DNA of 14,951 bases from assembly GCA_035273665.1 (NCBI GenBank), contig DATEOW010000190.1:1-14951 (forward strand). Direction: 5' to 3'. A program made the translations under genes and the position numbers. The DNA comes from DATEEW01 sp035273665. GTDB taxonomy: Bacteria > Pseudomonadota > Gammaproteobacteria > Burkholderiales > SG8-39. The notes below the pieces were generated by a model. That model was not told the origin of the DNA. It was given only the letters and a program-made list of their open reading frames with translations, and made no database searches. Positions within the stretch are counted from its first letter, which is position 1. Each line of letters opens with the position of its first letter. Positions 1 to 5,663 of this stretch are shown one piece after another.

Positions 1-72
1 GATCGGCACGACGGCGTCACCTCACTTGAGGATCGCCACGATCTGCGTTTCGGTGAATCTGGATTTCTTCAT
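1..72 (-). pseudogene. IS3-family transposase OrfA remnant (5' end, stop after 16 codons)
   Basis: Reading leftwards from an ATG at 72, the frame gives MKKSRFTETQIVAILK, the conserved start of the helix-turn-helix OrfA of many IS3-family elements. It then hits TGA at 22-24. After the stop the same frame reads G-D-A-V-V-P-I, which resembles the usual continuation (E-A-D-A-G-V-P-V), so the stop is a decay mutation in a recognisable copy. A strong AGGAGG Shine-Dalgarno lies 4 bases before the ATG. The rest of the element is outside the window. OrfA normally binds the element's ends and is fused to OrfB by frameshifting; this copy cannot make it. The family call rests on the N-terminal signature only. 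Confidence 0.72.
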
Positions 73-173
73 AAAACCTCCTGCTCGTTAAAATGCCAGA
101 AAGCTCTACTTTCAGCTTGTCTACTAAACGGGGAAGCTTACGTAATCCCCCCGCTTTGGTTTAGACTGGACCT
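73..173. promoter_or_regulatory. Gap between IS remnant and first copper gene; dyad GC-rich region
   Basis: This 101-base gap must hold both the leader of the IS remnant and the promoter of the copper block. It contains nested inverted repeats: CTAAAC (124-129) with GTTTAG (159-164), inside it GGGGA (130-134) with TCCCC (146-150), and a central palindrome TTACGTAA (138-145). The sequence may be the IS tip, a metal-regulator operator, or both. TTGTCT (117-122) with TACGTA (139-144) could be a weak -35/-10 pair at 16 bp spacing. No Shine-Dalgarno is evident for the 174 start. The role is inferred from position. Confidence 0.3.
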
Positions 174-602
174 ATGTCTCGGTTTTTGAAGCTCATCGTC
201 TGGGTTCTTCTCGTGGTGGTCCCCCTGCAAAGCGCGGCCGCAGCGGCAATGCTCGCCTGCGGGCCGTCCGCTCTAGTAGGCGAAGGGGACCAAGCTGCGC
301 AGCACGCGCACCATCACCCGGCCGAACCCCAATCCTTGGCCCACGACCACGATAAGCACGAGCACCACAAAGAAGTCGCCGCAAATACCGAAGAAGATTC
401 CACCCCTTCCAATCATGAGCATGGCAGCACGAAGTGCAGCGCCTGCGCGTCCTGCTGTGTAGGCGGCGCGGCGATGATGAACAGCACGACTACAGTTTGG
501 GCGCCTCCTTCTACCGAGGCGCGCCATTTCTCCGGCGACAGTCCTGTTGCCGGATTCTTTACCGACGGTCCTGAACGACCCCCTCGATCTCTCCTCGCTT
601 AA
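174..602 (+). CDS. Exported His/Cys-rich metal-binding protein, CopL/DUF2946-like
   Basis: This 142-residue protein starts with a signal peptide (positive MSRFLK, hydrophobic stretch to about residue 25, Ala-rich end), so it should act in the periplasm. A His-rich central part (residues 44-66: HAHHH, HDHDKHEHH, then HEHG at 81-84) precedes a Cys cluster C88-x2-C91-x2-C94-C95 and a Met pair at 101-102. The end, E-R-P-P-R-S-L-L-A, resembles short proteobacterial DUF2946/CopL-type proteins found at the head of copper clusters. CopL is reported as needed for copper-induced expression in Xanthomonas; here binding of copper is inferred from composition. The start at 174 is the only ATG that gives the signal peptide. 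It leads the periplasmic copper block, 102 bases before the next gene. Confidence 0.65.
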   Translation: MSRFLKLIVWVLLVVVPLQSAAAAAMLACGPSALVGEGDQAAQHAHHHPAEPQSLAHDHDKHEHHKEVAANTEEDSTPSNHEHGSTKCSACASCCVGGAAMMNSTTTVWAPPSTEARHFSGDSPVAGFFTDGPERPPRSLLA

Positions 603-622
603 TTAGGTTTGCCCGCTAAGAG

Positions 623-637
623 CAGCGCACCGCGCTG
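623..637 (+). other. Perfect 6-bp hairpin between the first two genes
   Basis: CAGCGC (623-628) and GCGCTG (632-637) pair perfectly around a 3-base loop. No T-run follows, so it is not a standard intrinsic terminator; it could stabilise the 3' end of the upstream message or be incidental. The rest of the 603-704 gap shows nothing recognisable except a GAGGAA Shine-Dalgarno just before the 705 ATG. Confidence 0.35.
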
Positions 638-704
638 TACGAAGTAGGCATCACTGCCATGGTTTTGCTCGCGCGCGAATAGCGCATGAGCTAGCGAGGA
701 AATT

Positions 705-1040
705 ATGTTTCGAAGAACCCTTGCGGCCTTAAGCGCCGCTATCGGGCTGGTCGTCGTATCTGCGGCAATAGCGCAAGCGCCTCCTGACGAGCGACCGTCA
801 AATTCGGGGAGCTTATCTGTGTTTATTCGCGGAGAGAGTGCTCCGACAACCTATCAATCCGCCTTCCAAGCCTATCGCCCCTTTAAAGAGGACCAAGTCG
901 GTTGGCGCGAGGCAAATGAGGAAGTCGATCGCATTGGCGGCTGGAAGGCGTACGCCAAGGAAGCCAGTCAATCGGGCGATGCCCCGGCAACGGACAACAA
1001 AAAGACCGCCCCGGCAGATCCGCACGCCGGCCATCATTAA
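705..1040 (+). CDS. Small exported protein of unknown function with His tail
   Basis: The 111-residue product has a clear signal peptide (MFRR, hydrophobic core, cleavage near A-Q-A, about residue 25). The mature part has no domain I recognise; it is polar, with aromatic residues in the middle (YQSAFQAYRPF, VGWREANEEVDRIGGW) and a disordered Ala/Pro/Asp end finishing in D-P-H-A-G-H-H. The His tail and position directly before the TolC homologue (stop to start 11 bases) suggest a periplasmic accessory that binds metal or docks to the efflux or oxidase parts. GAGGAA lies 7 bases upstream of the ATG. Function is unknown; the coding call is supported by signal peptide, Shine-Dalgarno and tight linkage. 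Confidence 0.75.
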   Translation: MFRRTLAALSAAIGLVVVSAAIAQAPPDERPSNSGSLSVFIRGESAPTTYQSAFQAYRPFKEDQVGWREANEEVDRIGGWKAYAKEASQSGDAPATDNKKTAPADPHAGHH

Positions 1041-1051
1041 AAGAGGTGGAC

Positions 1052-2470
1052 ATGAACCCAATTCACAAACGGGCAATGCGCGTCTCCATCGGCTTTGCCG
1101 CACTGCTAGTACTCGGGGGTTGCGCCACTTTCAGCGGCGACGGCGGCATGGACCGCGTGCAGGCCTTAACCAAAGAACGCACCGGTCAAGAACTGACGCG
1201 CATTCAGACCGATGCGGACGCCCAGACCGTTGAAGCCGAAGTCAACCGCACGCTAGCGAACCCACTCACGGTGCAAGATGCGCTACGCGTCGCCTTGCTC
1301 AACAACCGCAGCTTGCAAGCGAGTTATGCGGAGTTGGGCATCGCTGAGGCGGATCTCGTCCAGGCGGGACGCCTGCGAAATCCGGTCTTTTCCTTTGCGC
1401 GGCTTAAACGCGGAGACGAGATCGAGTACGAGCGTAGCTTCATGATGCCCATACTGAGTTTGCTCACGATGCCTATCGCCACGCGCATCGAATCGCGACG
1501 TTTCGAAGTCACCCAACTGCGGGCCGCGAGCGAAGCGGTGCGCATCGCCGATGAAACGCGGCGTGCGTATTACAGCGCCCTGGCGGCGCAGGAAACGGCC
1601 GCTTATATGGAGCGCGCGAACAAAGCAGCGGCCGCCGGCGCGGAACTGGCTCGTCGCATGGCCAGCGTCGGCAACTGGAGTCGCTTGCAGCAGGCGCGCG
1701 AGCAGTCCTTTTACGCCGATACGGCGACAGAGCTTGCGCGGGCGCGACTGGCGGTCACCACTTCGCGCGAGCAGTTAACGCGTTTAATGGGCCTCTCAGG
1801 AGGCCAGATTCAATATCAGTTGCCGGAGCGGCTGCCGGATTTGCCGGGCGCACCGCGGGAACTGAATGACGCGGAGACGATGGCGATGCAAAACCGCTTA
1901 GACATCCAGATGGCCGAACGCGAACTCGCGGGGCTATCAGGCTCCCTGGATCTCTCTCGAACGACACGCTTCGTTAATCTGCTGGATGTGGGTTACTTGC
2001 ACAACAACGAAACGGACGAGCCGCGCCAAACCGGCTACGAGATCGAGTTCGAGATCCCGATCTTCGATTGGGGAACGGGCAAAGTCACCCGGGCCGAGTC
2101 CTCCTACATGCAGGCGGTACATCGGGCTTCGGCGATCGCTGTGAATGCCCGTTCCGAAGTGCGCACCGCCTATGCGAGTTACCGCACAGCCTACGACCTC
2201 GCGCGTCACTACCGCGATGAAGTGGTGCCTTTGCGCAAGCGCATCTCCGACGAAACCGTACTTCGTTATAACGGCATGTTGCTGGGTGTCTTCGAGCTGC
2301 TCGCCGATGCGCGTTCTCAATACATGGCGGTAATAGGAGCAATCGAAGCGAACCGTGATTACTGGATGGCCGATTCGGCCTTGAACATGGCCTTGACGGG
2401 CGGCTCTGCAGAGGTGGAGGCGATGCCCGGCCCGCGTACCGCGGCTTCCGCCCAAGCGGAGGGTCACTAA
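1052..2470 (+). CDS. TolC-family outer-membrane efflux lipoprotein
   Basis: This 472-residue protein is an outer-membrane factor: such proteins trimerise into a beta-barrel plus alpha-helical tunnel that carries substrates from an inner-membrane pump to the outside. The N-terminus is a lipoprotein signal with lipobox L-G-G-C (Cys 24), expected to be acylated. Two TolC repeats are visible, each opening with long Ala/Arg/Glu-rich helices (about residues 70-200 and 280-440), including N-P-V-F-S-F and F-E-I-P-I-F-D-W-G, typical beta-strand signatures of OEP repeats. I chose ATG 1052 over the in-frame GTG at 1046, because AGAGGT at 1042-1047 is a properly spaced Shine-Dalgarno only for 1052. The C-terminus ends Q-A-E-G-H. 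No RND pump or adaptor is encoded nearby; the next gene starts 1 base after the stop, so it is translated with the oxidase. Confidence 0.88.
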   Translation: MNPIHKRAMRVSIGFAALLVLGGCATFSGDGGMDRVQALTKERTGQELTRIQTDADAQTVEAEVNRTLANPLTVQDALRVALLNNRSLQASYAELGIAEADLVQAGRLRNPVFSFARLKRGDEIEYERSFMMPILSLLTMPIATRIESRRFEVTQLRAASEAVRIADETRRAYYSALAAQETAAYMERANKAAAAGAELARRMASVGNWSRLQQAREQSFYADTATELARARLAVTTSREQLTRLMGLSGGQIQYQLPERLPDLPGAPRELNDAETMAMQNRLDIQMAERELAGLSGSLDLSRTTRFVNLLDVGYLHNNETDEPRQTGYEIEFEIPIFDWGTGKVTRAESSYMQAVHRASAIAVNARSEVRTAYASYRTAYDLARHYRDEVVPLRKRISDETVLRYNGMLLGVFELLADARSQYMAVIGAIEANRDYWMADSALNMALTGGSAEVEAMPGPRTAASAQAEGH

Positions 2471-2471
2471 T

Positions 2472-3911
2472 ATGAAAAAGGATCTCCCAATGCTTTCGCG
2501 TCGTAACTTCATGCGTGGTGCCGGCGTGGTCGCGGCGACTGCCGCAGTCGCAGTCAATAAGGCCTCCTTGGCGGCGCTCCCCGAGATCGTGAGCGTGGAC
2601 TCGGCTGCAACGGCCAAGCCGCTCGCGCCCAGTTCGGGGCGCCCTTACAACCCCGTGGCGACGCTTAACGGCTGGACGCTGCCCTGGCGGATGAACAACG
2701 GCGTCAAGGAGTTTCACTTGGTCGCTGAGCCGGTCATCCGTGAATTCGCGCCCGGCATGAAGGCGCATCTGTGGGGCTATAACGGTCAAAGCCCGGGTCC
2801 AACCATCGAAGTCGTGGAGGGTGATCGCGTACGGCTCTTCGTGACGAACCGCTTGCCCGAGCACACCACGATCCATTGGCATGGTCAGCGCCTGCCCAAT
2901 GGCATGGATGGCGTCGGCGGTTTGACCCAGCCACATATCGCTCCGGGCAAAACTTTCGTCTACGAGTTCGTAGCACGCCGCCCAGGCACCTTCATGTACC
3001 ACCCACACGCGGATGAGATGGTGCAGATGGCGATGGGGATGATGGGCTTTTGGGTGACGCACCCGAAGGGCTCGAATCCGCTGATCGAGAACGTCGATCG
3101 CGATTTTTGTTTTCTGCTGGGGTCTTATGACATCGAACCGGGGGCTGCGACGCCGAAGGTGAGCACCATGCTCGATTTCAATCTCTTCACCTTCAACAGC
3201 CGCGTGTTTCCAGGCATCGATCCCATGCCTTGCCGCAAGGGCGACCGTGTCCGTATTCGCATCGGCAACCTCACGATGACCAATCACCCGATTCATTTGC
3301 ATGGACACGAGTTCCTGGTCACCGGTACCGACGGCGGACCGACACCGAAAAGCACGCGCTGGTATGAGGTAACGACCGATGTGGCGGTCGGCCAGATGAG
3401 GCAGATCGAGTTCATCGCCGATGAAGAAGGCGACTGGGCATTTCATTGCCACAAGTCGCATCACACCATGAATGCGATGGGTCACGACTTGCCCAATATG
3501 ATGGGCGTCGAGCATCGAGGCGTCGCGAAGGAGATCACTTCCTTGATCCCGGATTACATGGTGATGGGCGAGCGGGGGATGTCGGACATGTCCGAAATGG
3601 AGATGCCGATTCCGGACAACACTCTACCGATGATGAGCGGTGTCGGCCCTTTCGGTCCGCTGGAAATGGGTGGGATGTTCACGGTGGTTAAAGTCCGCGC
3701 AGACCAAAAGCGGGGCGACTACAGCAACCCCGATTGGTACAAACACAAGAAGGGCGAAGTCGCTTACGAATACACCGGTCCCGTCGCCCAAGCGCCTCGT
3801 GCGCCCACGCAAGGCGGGCAAGCGGCCGATGCGAAGCTCAACCCACAAGGTGTGGAAATGCGCGTTAAGAAACCAGGAAGCAATGGGCAAGGAAGCCACG
3901 GTGGTCATTAA
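2472..3911 (+). CDS. Tat-exported two-domain multicopper oxidase
   Basis: This 479-residue enzyme probably oxidises Cu(I) to less toxic Cu(II) (or phenolics) with O2 in the periplasm. S-R-R-N-F-M-R-G (9-16) is a twin-arginine signal, fitting export of a folded, copper-loaded protein. Cupredoxin domain 1 (about 85-200) carries H135-W-H137-G and H177-P-H179, ligands for the trinuclear site, but no Cys. Domain 2 (about 210-350) carries H272-P-I-H275-L-H277-G and H325-C326-H327-x2-H330 with Met 333/336, giving the type-1 site. Two domains with type-1 copper only in the second matches the 'type B' two-domain layout. A Met-rich tail (362-402) and end G-S-H-G-G-H may collect copper. ATG 2490 (M7, with AAGGA upstream) is an alternative start that keeps the Tat signal. 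CopA/CueO-like role is inferred. Confidence 0.9.
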   Translation: MKKDLPMLSRRNFMRGAGVVAATAAVAVNKASLAALPEIVSVDSAATAKPLAPSSGRPYNPVATLNGWTLPWRMNNGVKEFHLVAEPVIREFAPGMKAHLWGYNGQSPGPTIEVVEGDRVRLFVTNRLPEHTTIHWHGQRLPNGMDGVGGLTQPHIAPGKTFVYEFVARRPGTFMYHPHADEMVQMAMGMMGFWVTHPKGSNPLIENVDRDFCFLLGSYDIEPGAATPKVSTMLDFNLFTFNSRVFPGIDPMPCRKGDRVRIRIGNLTMTNHPIHLHGHEFLVTGTDGGPTPKSTRWYEVTTDVAVGQMRQIEFIADEEGDWAFHCHKSHHTMNAMGHDLPNMMGVEHRGVAKEITSLIPDYMVMGERGMSDMSEMEMPIPDNTLPMMSGVGPFGPLEMGGMFTVVKVRADQKRGDYSNPDWYKHKKGEVAYEYTGPVAQAPRAPTQGGQAADAKLNPQGVEMRVKKPGSNGQGSHGGH

Positions 3912-3913
3912 GC

Positions 3914-3953
3914 GAATTGCAATTCCGCATGTCGGATTGACGCTCGCAAGCGT
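3914..3953 (+). other. Palindrome and hairpin downstream of the oxidase gene
   Basis: The gap 3912-4005 contains a perfect 12-base palindrome GAATTGCAATTC (3914-3925) and a hairpin ACGCT/AGCGT (3940-3944 with 3949-3953, loop CGCA). The gap is also framed by AGCGAAT (3911-3917) and its exact complement ATTCGCT near 3980-3986. A processing or partial termination signal that sets oxidase against cupredoxin expression is possible; there is no T-run to support a full terminator. Confidence 0.3.
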
Positions 3954-4005
3954 GTTTGTCACCCCGGCACCAATCGCCATTCGCTAACGTCATTAAGGAA
4001 CTACT

Positions 4006-4503
4006 ATGAAAAGATTACTTCAGATGTTCGTGCTAGCTGCGTGGCTCAGCTTGACTCAGGTCGTATGGGCACATGGCAAGGCCGAACATCATGAGAAAAA
4101 AACGGCCGATGTGGTGAAAGAGCAAATGGAATGGGGTATCGCCGGCGATGAGGGCAAAGCCACTCGCACGATCAATGTCGGCATGAGTGACGCCATGCGC
4201 TTTACGCCGGAAAAGATCGATGTAAAGGCGGGTGAGACAGTGAAGTTCGTGATTAAAAACGATGGAAAGCTCTTGCACGAGTTCGTCCTCGGAACGAAGA
4301 AGACTCTGGACGAGCACGCCGCGTTGATGGCGAAGTTTCCGGAGATGGAACACGACGAGCCTTATATGGCCCACGTGGGGCCCGGCAAAACAGGCGAAAT
4401 CGTGTGGACGTTCAATCGCCCCGGCCAATTCGATTTTGCCTGCCTCATTGCGGGGCACTATCAGGCCGGCATGATCGGCCGCATTAGCGTTTTAACGAAG
4501 TAA
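4006..4503 (+). CDS. Periplasmic cupredoxin (plastocyanin/azurin-like type-1 copper protein)
   Basis: A 165-residue exported protein with a signal peptide ending near A-W-A-H (residue 22-23), then a His-rich start (HGKAEHHE). The cupredoxin fold covers about residues 54-165. All four type-1 copper ligands are present: H91 (in LLHEFVLG), C146, H151 and M156 (F-A-C-L-I-A-G-H-Y-Q-A-G-M). It likely carries copper or electrons in the periplasm, for example delivering to or accepting from the multicopper oxidase two genes of context upstream. A segment rich in Met, Glu, Asp and His between 107 and 123 may be an extra metal site. AAGGA precedes the ATG by 7 bases. It sits 94 bases after the oxidase and 11 bases before the cusF-like gene, so the order oxidase-cupredoxin-chaperone reads as one route. 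Confidence 0.9.
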   Translation: MKRLLQMFVLAAWLSLTQVVWAHGKAEHHEKKTADVVKEQMEWGIAGDEGKATRTINVGMSDAMRFTPEKIDVKAGETVKFVIKNDGKLLHEFVLGTKKTLDEHAALMAKFPEMEHDEPYMAHVGPGKTGEIVWTFNRPGQFDFACLIAGHYQAGMIGRISVLTK

Positions 4504-4514
4504 AGGAGATTTAA

Positions 4515-4865
4515 ATGAAGTTCATTTTGACCACCGTTCTGTTTATTGCTGCCGCCTCACCGACCTTCGCCGACGATGCCCACCACCCACCCAAATCAGA
4601 CGCTGCACCGGTCGCGCAAGCGCAAGCACCCGCGACGCAGAGCCTGACAGACGGAGAGGTCCGCAAAGTGGACAAGGCGACCGGGAAGCTCACGCTTCGT
4701 CATGGTGAGCTTAAGAATCTCGATATGCCCTCCATGACCATGGTGTTTCAAGTGAGCGATGCCACCGTGTTAGACCGATTGAAAGTCGGCGACAAGGTGC
4801 GTTTTAGCGCCGATCGCGTGAATGGTGCCATCACAGTTACGGCGATTGAAATTGTCGCGCCCTAA
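4515..4865 (+). CDS. cusF: CusF-like periplasmic Cu(I)/Ag(I)-binding protein
   Basis: This 116-residue protein has a signal peptide (cleavage near T-F-A-D, residue 19) and a CusF-type OB-fold domain from about residue 45. The expected Cu(I) ligands line up as H63 plus M74 and M76 in M-P-S-M-T-M. The Trp that caps the copper in E. coli CusF (W44 of N-W-P-E-M-T-M) is replaced by M71, a change common in the wider family. CusF hands Cu(I) to the CusB adaptor of an RND pump, but no CusA/B is encoded here, so it may instead feed the cupredoxin or oxidase. An AAAGGAG Shine-Dalgarno sits just upstream. Its stop overlaps the stop of the convergent MerR gene by 3 bases, so there is no room for a terminator between them. 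Confidence 0.88.
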   Translation: MKFILTTVLFIAAASPTFADDAHHPPKSDAAPVAQAQAPATQSLTDGEVRKVDKATGKLTLRHGELKNLDMPSMTMVFQVSDATVLDRLKVGDKVRFSADRVNGAITVTAIEIVAP

Positions 4866-5275
4866 TGGCCCTTTGCGAGCGCATCGATGATGGGACAAGG
4901 CGCACGAGTATCGGTGTGTTCACACTCACGAACCAGGTGCGTGAGCACCCGACGCATGCGCTGCAGGTCGCTCAACTTGGATTCGATCTGCGCAAGCCGG
5001 GCGCTCGCGACGGAGCGGATGGACTTGCGGTTTGCACCGTCGTTGAGCTTGAGCAGCTCTCCCACTTCGTTGAGGGTGAAGCCCAGTTCCTGCGCGCGTT
5101 TAATAAAGCGCAAGCGCTCGACCATTTCGATCGGATAGTAACGATAAGAACCTATGCGGGCGGGTACAGGGACCAGTTTTCGGTTTTGGTAATAGCGAAC
5201 GGTCTCAACCCCGACTCCCGCAGCGGCGGCAAGTCGACCAATCGTCAGGCGGTCTTGTTTATCAATAGCAGTCAT
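4862..5275 (-). CDS. MerR-family metal-responsive transcription regulator
   Basis: Reading leftwards from ATG 5275 gives 137 residues; an in-frame TTG at 5323 would add 16, which the MerR family does not need. The N-terminal winged helix is clear (L-T-I-G-R-L-A, V-E-T-V-R-Y-Y-Q, G-S-Y-R-Y-Y), followed by the dimerisation helix and a metal loop C118-x8-C127 ending C-P-I-I. The eight-residue spacing matches mercury MerR (C117/C126), not CueR (seven). However, the residue aligning with MerR C82 is Arg (R83), so the three-Cys Hg site is incomplete. Members bind dyads between over-spaced -35/-10 boxes and twist the DNA on metal binding. The likely target is the promoter at 5369-5400, divergent from this gene. 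Which metal it senses is open; copper is suggested only by neighbours. Confidence 0.85.
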   Translation of the reverse strand: MTAIDKQDRLTIGRLAAAAGVGVETVRYYQNRKLVPVPARIGSYRYYPIEMVERLRFIKRAQELGFTLNEVGELLKLNDGANRKSIRSVASARLAQIESKLSDLQRMRRVLTHLVRECEHTDTRAPCPIIDALAKGH

Positions 5276-5305
5276 GTTTAAAGGGTCGTCCGAATTGGCT
5301 CCAGG

Positions 5306-5327
5306 CCTTTTGATCCAGGTCAAAAGG
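5306..5327. promoter_or_regulatory. FNR/ANR-type oxygen-response box within a perfect inverted repeat
   Basis: TTGATCCAGGTCAA (5310-5323) matches the FNR/ANR consensus TTGAT-N4-ATCAA except for one base, and G at that place is well tolerated in ANR sites. It lies inside a perfect 8-bp inverted repeat, CCTTTTGA (5306-5313) and TCAAAAGG (5320-5327). TACAGT at 5345-5350 is a fair -10, predicting a start near 5357, which places the box centre at about -41, the class II activating position. Relative to the MerR-type promoter the centre is near -91, another position known for FNR. The motif is seen directly; oxygen control is inferred. Confidence 0.6.
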
Positions 5328-5368
5328 ACCAGCAGTGAAGGGCCTACAGTGAAAGCATGAAAAAACTC

Positions 5369-5400
5369 TTGACTCTGTAGTGTGGTACGGAGTTTAGCCT
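5369..5400 (+). promoter_or_regulatory. MerR-type promoter and operator with long spacer
   Basis: TTGACT (5369-5374) is a near-perfect -35 and TAGCCT (5395-5400) or TTAGCC (5394-5399) a -10, leaving a 20 or 19 bp spacer, the hallmark of MerR-controlled promoters. Between them is a dyad: ACTC (5372-5375) with GAGT (5390-5393), and GTA (5377-5379) with TAC (5386-5388). The half-sites resemble those of the mercury operator (GTAC and GGAGT/GGAAGT). It drives the + strand genes from 5438; the MerR gene lies divergently upstream, with its own start 94 bases away. Confidence 0.72.
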
Positions 5401-5437
5401 AAGCTTGTCATCACCGCCCTTTCATAGGAGAAACACC

Positions 5438-5626
5438 ATGAGCTGCTGCTGCGCAACCAACAAAGCCAAGTCCGCTGAGCCCGTCGAAGTGAAGAACGAA
5501 GTCGACCAGGAAAAGGCCCAAACGCCGTCGCCACCGGAGCAAGCGAAAGGCGGCTCCTGCTGCGGTACGGCACCTGTAGCAACAAGCACGCAACAGACCA
5601 CCGGCAAGGGCGGCTGCTGCGGCTGA
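5438..5626 (+). CDS. Small cytoplasmic Cys-rich metal-binding peptide
   Basis: This 62-residue peptide begins M-S-C-C-C-A and ends G-G-C-C-G, with a third pair S-C-C-G in the middle: seven Cys in three clusters (3+2+2) separated by a charged, Pro-rich spacer. There is no signal peptide, so it should stay in the cytoplasm as a metallothionein-like buffer or a donor to the ATPase encoded next. ATG 5438 is chosen because TAGGAG stands 7-8 bases upstream; an upstream in-frame TTG (5405) has no such site. It is the first gene after the MerR-type promoter. I recognise no named family, and the metal is inferred from the neighbours. Confidence 0.72.
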   Translation: MSCCCATNKAKSAEPVEVKNEVDQEKAQTPSPPEQAKGGSCCGTAPVATSTQQTTGKGGCCG

Positions 5627-5663
5627 ATGTTTTTAATACCACCCTACACAGAGAGTAAGCACT

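Noticed and set aside
1937..2617. 226-codon open frame on the - strand across the TolC/oxidase junction
   Set aside because: Shadow of the two + strand genes with no recognisable protein features.
2085..3515. 476-codon open frame on the - strand opposite the TolC and oxidase genes
   Set aside because: It lies fully antisense to two clearly recognised genes, shows no domain, signal or Shine-Dalgarno, and is composition-driven in GC-rich DNA.
3640..3987. 115-codon + strand frame overlapping the 3' end of the oxidase gene
   Set aside because: Lys/Arg-rich translation without domain; no Shine-Dalgarno; overlaps the Met-rich tail in another frame.
4866..5275. Assigning the regulator as CueR
   Set aside because: The Cys loop has eight residues between the two Cys as in mercury MerR, not seven as in CueR, so a firm CueR name is not justified.
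4865..5281. 138-codon + strand frame opposite the MerR gene
   Set aside because: The - strand frame is a clear MerR protein; the + frame is its shadow.
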